DNA of 64,000 nt from Melieria omissa (taxonomy: Eukaryota > Arthropoda > Insecta > Diptera > Ulidiidae): the NCBI GenBank assembly GCA_963971225.1, contig OZ020269.1, positions 38,833,264 to 38,897,263 of the forward strand, written 5' to 3'. Below the pieces are notes generated by a model. That model saw only the letters and a list, made by a program, of their open reading frames with translations. It ran no database searches and was not told the DNA's origin. Position 1 is the first letter of the stretch; each line of letters starts with the position of its first letter. The translations under genes and the position numbers were made by a program. Positions 34,455 through 47,476 of this stretch are shown piece after piece.

Positions 34455-35170
34455 GGGGTCATTCTCATGTGAAATTTTGTAAATATCAATTTTTTTTTAA
34501 CATATTTGGAATGTATCATCCTTGAAGAAGGTGCTGTCAAAATTTTCAAAAATTTCAAGTATTTCGGCTTCTACAGACATTTATATAACGAGCGGTCAAG
34601 GATTCTAGCGGTTAGTCAAAACTTTAAACGTGTTTTTCTCGGAACGCCTTTTTTTGAAATGGCGGGGATGATTTAAAAAAAACCATTCATCCGATCTTTC
34701 TGCGATTTTGTCATTCTACATACTGTTAGCTATCGCCCCTAGTAAATTCACTCCGATATGTTAAAAATTTCATATTTTTTTTAATTGATAAAATCTTCAA
34801 AAACAAAAATTTTTTACTGTTCTAACTTCCAATGCCTGCCATTTCGTGAGATTCTTATGAAAAAATTCAAATTTACTACGGGCGAGAGGTACGTTCATAC
34901 TGATTAAGAATTTCTTTGAAATTTATGTTTCAGATAATCCTGTGACTCAAAACAATCCCCGCCAGCTGACCATGGCGCGGCAGAAGCCGTGTTTTTAATC
35001 GAAAAAAAGTGTTTGAAAAAATTAAAAAAAATTTTTTTTTTTTTTATTTTTGTACCATAACAATGAATAAATTAAAGTGGAATATCTTTTTTTGATAATT
35101 CCTCGTATTCACAAAGGAAATAATTTCTGAAGAATGTCCATTTTTCCTGTCCGCGCATGAGAATGACCCC
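34455..35170. mobile_element. piggyBac-like TTAA MITE
   Basis: 716 bp with TIRs GGGGTCATTCTCATG / CATGAGAATGACCCC between TTAA at 34451-34454 and 35171-35174. The interior GTTTTTCTCGGAACGCC motif (34632-34648) resembles those at 2650 and 22985. No coding content. Confidence 0.88.
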
Positions 35171-35379
35171 TTAAGGATATTAGCGAATGCAATACAATAC
35201 ATAGTACAGGGCATAAGTATTACAGGTCACCAAACTGCTATCGATGTAATGGTGGATATAAATAAAAAAGCACTTTAACAGATCTTAAAATTTAAGAAAA
35301 TTTCATTTCTTTTAAAAATGGTATCTCTGTTCCAGAAACTGAAGAGCAAGAACAACAAGTATTTAATAAAATTTAATTT

Positions 35380-35524
35380 CGCTAAAATAAAAAACACGTG
35401 GAGAAGGTCGACCCTACGCGAACTAGCCGCTGTCAATACCACATGGGACGGCGCAAAAATAACAGCCCAGAATCGTGTACGATGGAAGAGTCTTGTTGAG
35501 GCCCTATGCTTCAGTGAGGAATGA
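35380..35524 (+). pseudogene. LINE ORF2 C-terminal tail fragment
   Basis: TWRRSTLRELAAVNTTWDGA followed by AQNRVRWKSLVEALC resembles the extreme C-terminus of non-LTR retrotransposon polymerases. It is followed by AATAAAAAAATAAAAAA (35532), a plausible 3' tail. Short and weak; family not assignable. Confidence 0.45.
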
Positions 35525-35539
35525 ACAAGGAATAAAAAA

Positions 35540-38500
35540 ATAAAAAATATGAATTCGATTTCTTTTCATGTGATAAATATATCTAATAAATTTGAGTCTT
35601 TTTGAATCAAATAAAGAATTTGGTTTTGCTGATGATTTTACGCAAAGGTATTCTTGGAAGCGAACATTGGTTTTGAAAGGGAAAAAGTTATATAGGTATT
35701 GTCGGGGTACACATCGTTAGTATGAAAATGGGAAGGCCGAAAGGTTTGATGCGTGAGTGGAAAACGGATAGGAAAACACTGTGCCTAGGAAGAAGAATAA
35801 CTTGTATTCCGACAAGAACCGTTAATGTGGCAAGCATTGGAGTAGCGCTGGTCTCAATAAAGTTTTCAGGTGCTTTGTTCGTTCATTGTCTTAGAAGCAC
35901 TGCGTTTGCATACTCCGAACAGCCTTCTCATGATTAACAACATACAGTGGTTCAATTAAACTATGGCATACAGATGATTGTAAAAATGTAGAATCACCCT
36001 AATTGAGACAACAAATTTGTGGTCTGAACTCGTGTCCTACCCGCCACAATACCAGGCACAATGTAAGAAAACAATAAATTCGAGTAAGTATCAAGGGACC
36101 ACAGAAGGACTTTTTGCAACACCGTCCCCCTGGTCACATTTTGCGGCGGAACTGATTAGCAGACAATATGTCAACTGTTCAGTCCACAACGTACACACAA
36201 CAATTTGAACATGAAATCAAATTTCCGTAACTTCACTAAACCCCTTGAGTGGTGCTCGTATGGCAATGTAGTTATGGGGGTGCTCGTATAAAAAGTCATG
36301 GCAAATAAACGGATACATGTGTCGGCAATATTTGTGCCCATTGCTGTGATAATCATCTAAATTCCTTTTTATAGCGTGTAACTGTGCTTTATTGTTGTTT
36401 GCACAAATGACGCTCGCGTCAGGAAGACTTTGCAGGATCGTTTAATTTATGATTCGCACCGGCTTCGATATCGGCTTTCGGCGTTCGTACGCTTGCCCGT
36501 TCCTACCCCCTACCCCGAGTAACGCTGTCCTCCTATTACCAGGACCTGACCGCGCTTCCAAGCAACCCCCGGGGCGAATCGTTCAAGTGTTTAGGCGTTC
36601 GACTGGTGTTCCCAGTGAACACGACTATTCTTCTTTCCATTCCTATTGTGCGTTGTTACATGTACACATTTTGCGTTTTCGTGTAAGGGTCGGGTTGTAT
36701 GCGTAGTCGTGGTAAAGTGAATTAGGGGAGATGCTTATCAATTACACGGCGCGTTGAAAATCATGAGTACGAATTAAATAAATGTCATATTCATTTTTCG
36801 TCATACTCGATGCTTCGGTGAATATATGTATGAACGTACCTACAGATAATCGTAAATCTTCGTGGCTGTACTTCTAGTTGATTTTGTCGGGCCACGTTGA
36901 CATCGGACTGCTTTATAGAACTGGCCTGATTTCGTGGTTCTGCATCAGCAAAGTTTGTTCATTACAAGAAATAACTATTCTGGTCTTGGATGGGTTTTCA
37001 CTTTTATTGGTTCTACTGATTTTCGTCGGGTCATTAGGACCATTTTTGGCTGATGCCGAATCCATGCCGATTAAGAAATTTTGAACCAGTACCGATGCCG
37101 ATTTCAAGCAGTCACACCCGTCTTTGGCCATTATGCTTGATCGCATGACGCAGGATTTCCGATAACGAACATTAATGACAGTGGTTTCCTCTAAATCGAA
37201 AGAGAACATTTTACACATTAAATACGAAAGAGTTACAAATAAACATTTTCGAAAACGACTTTTTTCCATAAAAAACTTTAAAGTACACATCTCTACTATC
37301 TAAAAAATTTCATTGTTATCATTATCTTCTTTAACTGGCAAAACTATATGTCTGTTTTCATGTTATTTGCGTTTCGAAATTTGTATCTTACTTTTGTTCA
37401 GTTCTGTATTGAAAAACAAATTTCTTCCCCTTAAAACTTAAAAATCGGTTCGGACCAAAAAGCTCTTATAATGGGACTTGTCGAAAGACACAATTGGGCA
37501 ACAAAATGGGCCCGTTGTGGTACCACAAGGAAAAGTGATCTGTCTTACTGTAAGTCGGACGGCCTATTCACACCAATTTGAATTGGTCTAGCAAGACTTT
37601 GATGTTCACTGGACTGAGGAGAGAGAGAGAGAGCCAGGCAGCGGCAAAGGAGTTGGCTACAGTATCTTCTTCCTCTATACTTTGACTGCGGCAAAAGTTC
37701 CAACTGTCCAGTTGGCATGTCGTCCAAATAGACAAGCGATTTAGTGCGCCTGGGATTGGGAGAAGGCCATAATTGTTTGAAAGAACTTGCTCAGTGCGTC
37801 CCACGCTCCCCTATGTATATAGGTAAAAGCGTGTGTGAAAACGTTGACAATCGTTTGGTGGCAAACATTGACCGTAAATACCTTATTTTAGTCGAAATAT
37901 CTCCGACGAGACGGCAGGAGAGAGAGCCTACTCTCTCAGTAAGCCAAAAAATTGAACATCATGTTGACATTTGTTACTATCAGCCAATGAGACAGCATGA
38001 CTGGCGATTTCACCTTCCGTTGTTTAATCAGCGCGACTACCGTGATTATTATTGAAAAAGAATAAGCTCATTGTCAACAAAATCAATAAACGCTACCCAC
38101 AGCGAGACGGGCAGTGATTGTGGTAGCCGCGTTCATTTCAGAATATGTCAAAATGTAGCTGCTACTGTAAACATGTGAATATGAGTTGATACTGACGCAT
38201 TGTTACGGCTGTCTGTCTATGAAAATATAGTTGTACACAATGTTTTACAACAAAGTCGTAAGAAATGCGTATTGTGGCCGAGTCGGAGAATGTTATGGCC
38301 GGTCGTAAAGAACCGGAAACAAATCATTCGCAAGAAAATATTCCATTTCTGGGTACATGCAATACTTACTCCCAAGGTAGAACAAATCGAAATGATTAGC
38401 CGTTTCACTAATATTGGGCAACCTAGTTAGCATAAGGCAGACGATATTTTTGATTGGGAGATGAAGTCAAATGCAAGTGGAACTCGTACTTTTCGACGCA

Positions 38501-39640
38501 AGATTTGATCAGAGCAGCACACATTTCCGTTATGTACTCAAAATTTAAACCAATATTCCAACGTGTAAAGTTTACCGCTATGACCGCTTATGATATCAGC
38601 AATTCAAAACATATTTTGAGTGTGCGCTGAGGAACATATTCATGGGCAAGGTGATGCCTCGGGTCTTCTCATGTATAGTATTTTGTCATCGCTTTGAATT
38701 GCACGAGAGTTCGACAAAGCACTGCAGAACTTATTGATCAGTTCGAAATCTGGGAGATTGAAATATACCTATGACGCTAGTTTGCCTACCTGGACACACG
38801 TTCATATGCATAGGCAAACAAATACTTGTGCGTTTGTGCGTTACTCAACTCATAACAGATTAATAGCCAGCGATAAGAGCAGTAATATTCGCGTGAATGC
38901 TCCGAAGTCAGGTCTAAAAACGAGAGTTGCGTGCAGATATGTGAATATTGAAATTCCGATATTCATCAAAGTGGCTACCGAATAGGAAAAGAAGAAGCAT
39001 AACGAAGTAGCCGCAAGGGCCTGGATGTCTTTTAACAAACCAATTAAATGTTATTTCTGCCGTTTTCACGAATGCAATACTTTGTTTCCTCCAATTTGGA
39101 CGAATTCCTTTAAACTGGTTTCATTTCTTTATAAGGCTCAGTGGGAATTTGTCCATGCTACCTTTCAAATTTCACATAAATGAATCTTTCTTAAACGGAA
39201 GCTACAAAATTAAATTAGAGGGTTTAGATTTATGATTCTGCCGGCGGGCATTTGGCTGATCTTTATTCAAACAAGAACATTGAAAAATGTTGCCGACAGG
39301 TATCTGGCTTGTCTATGGTGGCGGGGTGACGAAGGCTAATACATGGTATGTGTTTTGGTAGCATTATAATTGGCAAACGTTAGTATCCTCCTACCAGTGC
39401 AATGTTCTCCCTCTATCGAACTCGCTCTGCAGACTGCAAATCGAATCGTTTTCGGACAAATAATTGGTTATCAAACAAATAAATTTCCATTGTTTTCAAA
39501 AATATTGCACAAATTCTTAAAAAGGAAAATTGTTGAACATGAAGCAGAATGCATTTTTTAAGAAGTGAACGGAAATTATAAAGCTCAATTAATCCGAACC
39601 ATGTACACACCAATACAATGGTATTATATATAGATATATA
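35540..39640. other. longest unassigned region
   Basis: About 4.1 kb with no recognised transposon ends or protein domains. It contains a (GA)n run (37618-37632) and a GC-richer pocket (36440-36710). Minus-strand frame 36913-37290 (125 codons) and plus-strand 37744-38055 (103 codons) are open but match nothing I recognise and have no codon-bias support by eye. This is the likeliest place for host non-coding sequence. Confidence 0.35.
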
Positions 39641-39644
39641 AGTT

Positions 39645-39720
39645 AGGATATAGGGTTTAGAGTGAAGTGTCCATACTCTTGTCTTGAACCCATCAAGGTC
39701 ATAGGTGGGGGGGTAAGGCC
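39645..39720 (-). repeat. LINE 3' end fragment
   Basis: Matches the C-terminal/3' UTR region of the LINE at 42042-43130 (TTAGAGTGAAGTG ... CTTGAACCCATCAAGGTCAT; compare 42126-42178). Severely 5' truncated. Confidence 0.6.
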
Positions 39721-39772
39721 AGAAGGGGGTTAAAACCTTCCCCCCAAATACAAAAATTGCTTGTGCAAAATA

Positions 39773-40747
39773 CCCAGTAGGAAATCAAACGATGAATCAA
39801 TGCATTAAAGAATGCTTATTTTTCGTTGGGCAATACTCCATATTTCCCTAACGAATTCCCATTACTTTCTTAAAGAAATGACCGCCTGACGTAAGCATTA
39901 TTTCGTAAAGTATAAAGAGAATCACATATGCTTACCTTCTCACTTACTATTGTAAATATGTTAGAAAGGAATGCAAAGAAAATGCTCGGAATACTTCGTG
40001 CTTGCATTTCAAATACTGTTTACTTTTTCGTATAGTAAGGTAATGCGAAAGTGAGCGCATACCCAACATGCTTTACGTATTGATGAAAAAGTAAGCATCT
40101 CTCCGAAGACATTCCCATTCCAAATGTACTTTACTTAGTAATCTAGCGGTATGAATGAAAACGTAAGGAACCGTAATGTGCTGACCTATTCCGTTTATGC
40201 CTTACTCGCTACTTACGATGGAAGATATATTTTTAATTTAATTTAATTTAACTTGTGCGTTTCTTGTAATTCTCAACTGCTTTATGTGGATAGCGATGGA
40301 AATAGATGAGTGTTTAAACAGCCCGCGCAGGATTCGAAGCAGGGCCTCTGGCATGAAAAGCACTCTAACCTCTTGACTATCGAGCCCAACCCGCTACGCT
40401 TGTTCATTCACTATTTTCTTCCAAACTCGGAGCTACTCGGGACATACCTTACTAATACCTTACCTTTGGTAGCTTATATCTTTTTTTAATTTTTATACAT
40501 ACTTTGCTTGACTTACTTTGTAAGCTTAAAATTGAAGTATTTATAACTCTGCTTACGAATACCTTCGTCGTTGTGTTTTTAAATTTTTCATGCATACTTT
40601 GCCTTACTTACTTTGTAAGCTTAAAATTTAAGTATTCATAACTTCGTTTACGAATACCTTACTTCTGTACAGTTCTGTTTTCAGCATACGAAATAAGGCA
40701 TAAATCATGCATTACTTTGGAATCACCTTACCAAATTTCCGACTGGG
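39773..40747. mobile_element. TA-flanked MITE containing a tRNA-like segment
   Basis: TIRs CCCAGTAGGAAAT / ATTTCCGACTGGG with TA on both sides (39771-39772, 40748-40749); 975 bp. The interior repeats CTTACTTTGTAAGCTTAAAATT (two direct copies near 40515 and 40602) and includes a minus-strand tRNA-like segment. Confidence 0.7.
40321..40392 (-). repeat. tRNA-like segment (SINE head)
   Basis: Minus-strand B box GCTTCGAATCC (complement of 40330-40340) and an A-box-like GATAGTCAAGAGGTTAGAG. The ends do not form an acceptor stem, so it is not a gene. Confidence 0.5.
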
Positions 40748-40801
40748 TATGGTTTAAATGGAATTGGGCTCAAAAGTTGTATGCAAGTTGTTTGATCAGC
40801 T

Positions 40802-41477
40802 CAGTGGCGTATCCTGGATTTCATGATGAGATTACGTCATTGGAATGAAAGTTTTGAACTGTTTTTATAGGCAAAACCTTTTTATGGACCAATGGGCCTC
40901 CTGAACATAACGGAAAAGTAAGTGCCAATTATATTATTTCAACTGAAGTTGGTATAACTCACTATGCTTGAAGTCGTGTATCGGCAATACAAGATGCAAA
41001 TGAAGACCAATGTTAGAGATAGTAAATGACATAACTAATACTGGAGGTTTGTGAGTTTATGGCAGTGCATGGATCAGCGTTGTTGATATTCAGGCATATT
41101 TTGTTATTTAAATTTTGAGCGGTGTTTATAAGTCGAATGGAGAATCTCTTGATCATCTGTAGAGTTACACAACAAGTAGTAGAGTTACATAACCAGAATA
41201 TGTGGATGAGAAAAGTTACCCGAAATTATATCATTTTACAATAAGTCAAAAACAGTAGTTAACACTTTAGACCAATTGGTTGTTCACTCACTATAACGTC
41301 AAGCGCAAAAATAATCCCTGTTAATCCCAGCTGAAATCACAACAAAAAGGAAAATCTACATGCGGACTTATTGTCTCAATACAGCCAATTTACCAAACCT
41401 TTTCTGAAAATCATAGCCGACCAAGGGGGGCATCTATCCCCCTAATCTCCCCCCCCCCCCCCCGAAATACGCCACTG
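40802..41477. mobile_element. hAT-type MITE with 8 bp TSD
   Basis: 676 bp, TIR CAGTGGCGTAT, perfect 8 bp TSD GATCAGCT (40794-40801, 41478-41485). A C homopolymer (41449-41463) lies 14 bp inside the right end. No coding content. Confidence 0.88.
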
Positions 41478-41485
41478 GATCAGCT

Positions 41486-42028
41486 CCATGTTCTATGTGA
41501 ATGAGCCACGCTCAGCTCAGAGGGATATTTCTCCAGTTTGAAACTTAAATCAAAGGCTGCACAAAATTTCAAAATTGTCCTAGTGCACTATAGCCTATAT
41601 AATAATAATAATGTTCAGCGATGTGCTTTCCGCTTATGCAATAAGACTGATTTTCGGAACAAGGGGCTGAAAGAAGCTGCGCAGGGGCTTCTTCAAATGT
41701 TAAATCCGTATCTTGTTCTGTTTGTAATTTGAAAGTTATTGAGGATACACTTCATTGTATTGTTATGTGTCCGCCCTCCAGTAATACTCGACAGTATCCT
41801 CTGTGGTTGCTATAATAACTCGCTGTATGGTTATATTAGAAATTGTTTAAAATATACATAGGTATCTAATCCTAAATGAATTTTCATAATGTTAGGTCTT
41901 ACTTTTTAAGTGCTATCCAGAGACAACTTTTATAGTTATTGTCTGTGACTCTTATGTAATTCATCTTTTGTATATTCTTGTATTTCTATTTGTAAATTAA
42001 ATCTTGTGTATGAATTAATAAAAATATA
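41486..42028. other. unassigned; possible LINE 3' UTR
   Basis: AT-rich and ends in AATAAAAATATAA. It could be the 3' end of a plus-strand retroelement; no coding domain supports this. Confidence 0.3.
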
Positions 42029-43130
42029 ATTTTTTTTTTTTAAACTCAAACAAACGCGCAGGGGATGACCCCTATTAATGCGAGGCATTGCGTTGGTTCA
42101 GGAAGGATATAAAGGTTAGGAGATAGGGTTAAGAGTGAAGTGGTTATGGACTCTTGCCTTGAACCCATCGAGATCATAAGTGCTGGGGAAGATATCCGCA
42201 GGGAGACCATTCCACAGCCGCGCTGTGCGGGCCAGAAACGAACTTTCTCTGTAATGCGTAGTGCGCTGGAACATCGTTTCAACGTGGAATGCATGAGTGC
42301 CAGTGTTCAAACGGGTTGCCCGTGGGAATACCCGGAGTGATGGCATCAAACTGCTCATCTCCACTGAGCAATTACCGAAAAAGTATCGGTAGAATAACAC
42401 CACACATGCCACGTTTCGACGATGCTCCAAGGAGTCAATAGAGCTGGATGTCCTACTGTCCCCTATAAGTTTAATCGCACGGTTTTGCACCCGGTCCAGG
42501 AGCTCCAAATGGGTTTTTGAAGCCCCCGCCCACAGGTGCGAGTTAAACTCCATTTTAGGTCGGATATAAGTGGTATAAATAATGCGGAGATCGGACGGGG
42601 TGAAATATTTTTTGCACCGCTTTAAGAAGCCGAGGCACTTGGCTGCTTCCTTCGACACGCCAAAAATATGATCGTTCCAACGAAGATCATTCTTAATGGA
42701 CATGCCCAGAACATCAAGAGCTGCCGATTCCGCAATACTCACACCACCCATAACCAGGGATGTGTTGGGATGAGGGGAGACTCGCTTGTGGGATAACAGG
42801 CAACATTGGGTCTTGCGAGGATTAAAATCGACCCTGTTCGCTTGACCCCACTTGGAGATTGTTTGTAGGTCGCTATTAAGTGTGTCATTCATACGGCGCC
42901 TTTCTCTCTCAATCTCCACAGAGCTGGGGCGCTTTGTGAAGGAGTATGAATGACAAATGGTGCTGTCATCCGCAAACGAGTAGATGGGATTCTTCGTCGA
43001 CGACAATAGGTCATTGATGAAGATAAGGAAAAGGGTTGGAGAAAGGACCGAACCCTGCGGCACTCCCGCGCTAAGGGAATGCTTTTCCGAGGCTATGCCG
43101 TCTATTACAACACGAATAGAACGATCAATA
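42029..43130 (-). mobile_element. 5'-truncated LINE (minus)
   Basis: Non-LTR fragment with poly(A) (complement of 42029-42041) directly after a short 3' UTR. It is truncated at its 5' side within the RT palm. Confidence 0.8.
42116..43063 (-). pseudogene. LINE RT palm-thumb and C-terminus
   Basis: Begins at motif B (PQGSVLSPTLFLIFINDLL), then the catalytic YSFADDSTI box, the thumb (DFNPRKTQCCLLSHKR, LGMSIKNDLRWNDHI) and a C-terminal KRCKKYFTPSDLRIIYTTYI to LLDRVQNRAIKLIG block, ending TARLWNGLPADIFP. This frame is fully open for 315 codons. Because motif A and the endonuclease are missing, it is dead on arrival by 5' truncation rather than by later mutation. It belongs to the Jockey/I-type supergroup. 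Confidence 0.88.
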
Positions 43131-44304
43131 CTACCTCTACAACTATTTGCTGCCCTTCACGACATGACAATACTTGTTACCATACAATTTAGAAAGTTCG
43201 CAACTTTGGCGAAATCTGTTTTTGAGGCCGAACCGAAACCGAACTGTGTCCGATCGGACACAAGTATCTTGATACATGTATTTTATTTTAGAAAAACACA
43301 TTTAATTTAGTACACGTTTGCTTATAAAAACGATCAATTTATTTCGCATATTCTACCAGTTTCCGATCTTTTAAATTCGCATTAATTAGGCTACCCGCCA
43401 AATACAAATGAAATCAATAGTGAAATTTGATTGAGGGTTTTGAAATATATTTTGTTTTTTATGGGCATGAAGGCGTGGCACCACCCATATAACTAGGACA
43501 ATAATATTGACTAACATCGGAATTATAAGTTGGACAGCATTGAAATTTGGTGAAATCGCAACAAGGGGCGTGGCGCTTTCCCCCCTGAAATCGATATATA
43601 ACTTTGGAACTAAGTAATTATAAGTCGCACATCAATGACACTCGGTACGATTGCTGAGTTGTTGGTAACAACATTTGCTCGAAAAACACAATCGCGAGTG
43701 TGTTTTATGCAATTATGCTTTGAAAACAATAAAATGGATAGTTTCATACTTTTCTGAAAAATTTAATTGATTAATTAATCTGGGAAAAAAGCCTAGAGGG
43801 AAAGGGATTCTTGAAACTTTCAGTGTAAGCTGGCTTTTATTTAGACATTTTATAAAGTTGAATAACTACATAGTATTAAAAACAATGAATTGAAAATGAA
43901 AAGGCATGCGCCTTCCGACGAAAATATGGTTGATGAGAGGCAGCAGGCACGACATCAGTCAGGAGTGGCGGAGCTGACTCTTTGGCTTGTCAACAAAAGT
44001 TTCTTCTGCAACTTCCTCGATGTAGGAAGTTGTATAGTTTGAGGTTTGCTTTTCTTGTGGCCCAATAACCTGTGATGCCCCTGTGGTCAGTAACCCACTA
44101 TACGTAACTTCCCCTGGCTCCGATAAGTTATTCAAAGCCGCGCGACATCTCGCAATCAGACTCCCCAGCGCGCGAATTGATGTTCAATTAACTATTTGAT
44201 AATACTAGGTGACGCAATACTGGGTCTCGTACCTGCTCAACTGAGAGTAGTATCGCTATTGGGAACTGATATCGACAGTTGAGCCAATCTTCCCTGATGG
44301 GTAT
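43131..44304. other. mostly unassigned, with one tandem-array unit
   Basis: Nucleotides 43470-43650 match, inverted, part of the ~265 bp repeat of the Helentron-like arrays (GGCGTGGCACCACCCATA; GGGGCGTGGCGC; ATCAATGACACTCGGTAC). The remainder has no recognised content. Confidence 0.5.
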
Positions 44305-44906
44305 TTACGTGGAAGATCTTCGTGTTACAATTAGTGTAAAAACCACATAATCTATATCGAAAGGGGTCTGTACATCCACCCCAAGATTGACTATATCAGT
44401 CCCAGGCCATCTATTGATTGCTTTTAAGCGGACAGTAGCCATTGCAGCACAATGTCTTGACGCGATCCAGTTAAGTAGAGAGAAAAGGGCTTTAGTAGTT
44501 GTGGACCGAGCTATCCGGTGATGAGGATAGAGAAAAGTCTTTTTTGTCAAAGACACACAAAGACAAAAGTCATTTTGTCAAGTTGTTGCTGTGCTACCGG
44601 CTAATTGGCTGGCTCATTGCCAACATATTACAATTCCTTTGTGAAGAATCAGCTCCAATACATCTGCATACAGCTATTCCGCAGCTGTTGAAAGCGCTGG
44701 AAGCCTAAACATTTAATCGTTTCGAGAATATTCGCATTCCAATTTAGCTTCGAACCCAGTAGCAGCCCCAACTTTTTTACTTTACTGTTCACGTGTACTT
44801 CTGTACCAACGAAGCGCAAGAGACTTCCAAGTAAATAAGAGAAGCCCCGCTTTACTCCTTTAGGCTCCAAGCTCACACTCAATTTGGAGAGCAACCTATC
44901 ATACAA
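44305..44906 (-). pseudogene. R1/LOA-like LINE fragment
   Basis: Two frames: KVKKLGLLLGSKLNWNANI (RT thumb, upstream part) and RSTTTKALFSLLNWIASRHC with TVRLKAINRW (post-RT region as in R1-type LINEs). Frameshifted and lacking the catalytic core. Confidence 0.55.
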
Positions 44907-45943
44907 CCTATGATAGGTAAGCTTGGTTGCTTACCACTTTTCAGCCAGCGACCAGTTGTGCAGCTTACATTTGCTTACGTTTTTTTGTGAAAAAGCTTAG
45001 CAAACAAATGCATCATCCCGCCCCATTTCTTAAATCGGTGATACCTTAAAAGGGGGCCATTGATTTTTGTATGTAAAATGAGAAACGTCTGGTAACCGTT
45101 ATTGCCAAACCACTAGTCAAAGTGCTTTGTTATAAACATATAAGACTGATGACTGAGGACCTAGTATTGCAGTGCTGATCTGAGGGGGTTAGTCAGCAAC
45201 TTAATCAATTTTTGCGTATTGAAAAACTTACGCTATTTAGTCAACCACCGTGAAGTGAGCGTAAGTCAGGCCACTGTGTTGATCCGGCTTACTATTATCA
45301 CCTTTCAAAGTGGGAGATCCCACAAATAATTTCGTTATTGCTCCAAAGTCACCGTTTCTACTGCAACTGATTTGTCAGGCAACACGAGATGTTACAGCGG
45401 TAATACGAAACTCAAAGCAACAGCTAAACAAAAATTGTCTAGGGTTGAAATAGCATCACAAATCACTCTTTAATGATTTAGCTCCCTGTAAAGTAAAGAA
45501 CGCCCGTCGAGCGGCACGGTAAAATCAATTCTCGTAATATAATAAACACCACAAAAACATGCACCTTTGTTAAACAACAAACACAAACTTCTACCTATAC
45601 GCCGTGACTTGTCGTGAAATTAGATGTAAGTACCAAGTACATGCCCTTAGTAAAGGATAACACGGGTAGGGGGCGAAACCCTCAAATATTCTCAATGCAC
45701 GTGCGTCGTATTCAGCATGAAAAAATCTTTACTCTGAGCACGTGCACGGGATTTTCGCATAATCAAAATCACAAACATCAACGCCGAGGCGGCGCTCTCT
45801 CTCTTGCCACGTCGCCGCATCGCAAACGATACCCTCGAAATATGACGTAAAATGATGCTGGTGGCGTTGCTCGAGTGCAGGCCTTAGCAACTACCTACGA
45901 CTCCATCTTCCCTTACGCAAACTGTAAAGCTGTTATGCACTTA
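44907..45943. other. unassigned stretch
   Basis: No supported gene or paired repeats between the LINE fragment and hAT copy B. Confidence 0.4.
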
Positions 45944-46510
45944 CTACATACTAGGGATCGCAATTTTTTGCCATTTTGCGATCCCGGGATTTTCGGGATT
46001 GAAAAGTCAAATCCCGGGATCCCGGGATTTAATCCCGGGATTCAAATAACAAATTTTTTAAATAAAACAATTTTACCAAATTGCATAAATACTTGTTTAT
46101 AATATATTTACCATAAAAATGGACACAGTTTAATCACATTTGGGGTAGTTTTAAGATTTTTTATCTTGAATTTAATCACATTGTAAGGCGGAAAGGGAGG
46201 CTGTCGGTGTTGAGTCGTCGAAGTGGTTGGTTGTGCGCGGCACATCACCAAAATCCAGTTGTCATTTACAATCAGTTGTCAATTACATTCAAAATTGTCA
46301 GTTTAAATTTAAATCAAATAAATAAACATAGTCATCCTTGACAACATTTTGTTTAACTTAAAAGTTTTTCATTTGACATTTAACTTCAGTTTGATAACAT
46401 TTTGTTTTATCCAAAAATGACACTTAAACATAACTTATTGCTTTGCATCAAATGTATCATAAAGTACATATATACGCATATTTGATAAAAAAAATAAAAT
46501 AGTTAATTTG

Positions 46511-46897
46511 TTAGTATTGGGTGTACAAGTAGAAAACCGGCGTTTTTTTTTTTTCATAATTTGAGGCTTTATTGCGTATAGCAAGGGAAATGGATTGCTG
46601 AGTCACACCCAAAGAATCCGCGAGTTCTTGTTGCGTCTGACAAGAATCTTCATCCAACAGAGTCTCCAAAGCTGCATCTTCAAACTTTTTCACGGGACCC
46701 GGCCGATCCTTGTCTTTCACGTCATAATCACCATTTTTGAATTTCACGAACCATTCTCGACACGTTCTTTCACTGATACACGACTCACTATAAGTTGCTA
46801 CAATCATTCGACGCGCTTCAGCTGCAGATTTTTTCGAATGAAACGCGAAAAGCAAAATCTCCCGCGAATGACGCTTATTCGGTTCAAATTTCGACAT
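46511..46897 (-). pseudogene. mariner transposase N-terminal half
   Basis: The start MSKFEPNKRHSREILLFAFH at 46897 begins the first HTH. A TCREWFVKFKNGDYDVKDKD block (WFxxFKxGDxDVxDxxRxG linker) and second HTH LADSLGVTQQSISLAI follow. The catalytic half is deleted and the frame runs into the 3' end. The linker and HTH match the paralogue at 48183. Confidence 0.88.
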
Positions 46898-47067
46898 CTT
46901 CACGCACCAACAAAAAATGGACAATAAGAATAAACAAGCGAGATGATGTGGAGTTGTTAACCGATATCTTAGCTTGCCATGTGATGTTTCTGATCGGAAT
47001 TCTCTCACCGATTTCCAAAGGTGGCACCACCCAGTGGAAAACGGCGGTTTTCTACTTGTACACCTGA
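46517..47067 (-). mobile_element. internally deleted mariner nested in hAT B
   Basis: 551 bp with TIRs TTGGGTGTACAAGTAGAAAA and mirror, TA on both sides (46515-46516, 47068-47069). Same family as the mariner at 48085-49302. Confidence 0.9.
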
Positions 47068-47476
47068 TACTTTTAGTTTTACTTCGATTATTTCGATAAA
47101 AAAGTTAAGCGTTGTGATTAACTAAAAACTGAGATCTTAAAAATACTAAGGCATTAAATGTTTTGCCCTCTAATCTAGAGCGAAATTTATTGCAAATAAA
47201 CCCTGCTGAAGAGAAACATTCTTCAGATTCAATACTTGTTGGTTGAATGCTTAGTAAATAATTATAAGCCTTTTGCAAAAGACGCCCTCTATCCCCTCCC
47301 TCCTCCGTCAGATGAGGAATTGGGTTTTTGTGCTTTTAAATTTATTTCATTTGAACTTTGAAGCATCTTTTGCAATCCCGAAAATCCCGGGATTAAAAGA
47401 TTTGAATCCCGGGATTTTCGGGACTGGAAAAAGTCCGGGATCCCGGGATCCCGGGATTGCGATGCCTACTACATAC

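Larger units (their letters stand above)
45952..47468 (-). mobile_element. hAT element, CCCGGGATT family, copy B
   Basis: Minus-oriented copy of the 829-1974 family: ends TAGGGATCGCAA / TTGCGATGCCTA, perfect 8 bp TSD CTACATAC (45944-45951, 47469-47476), and ATCCCGGGAT palindrome arrays at both termini (45982-46042, 47370-47458). It contains a deleted mariner (46517-47067) and a ~165 bp extra segment (about 46180-46340) absent from copy A. It lacks the TTAA MITE of copy A. Confidence 0.92.

Noticed and set aside
36913..37290. 125-codon minus-strand frame in the unassigned region
   Set aside because: No domain, no neighbouring exon signals that I can support; noted in the regional entry only.
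41449..41463. Poly-C run as a regulatory G-quadruplex
   Set aside because: A simple homopolymer inside a hAT MITE, likely slippage; no other evidence.
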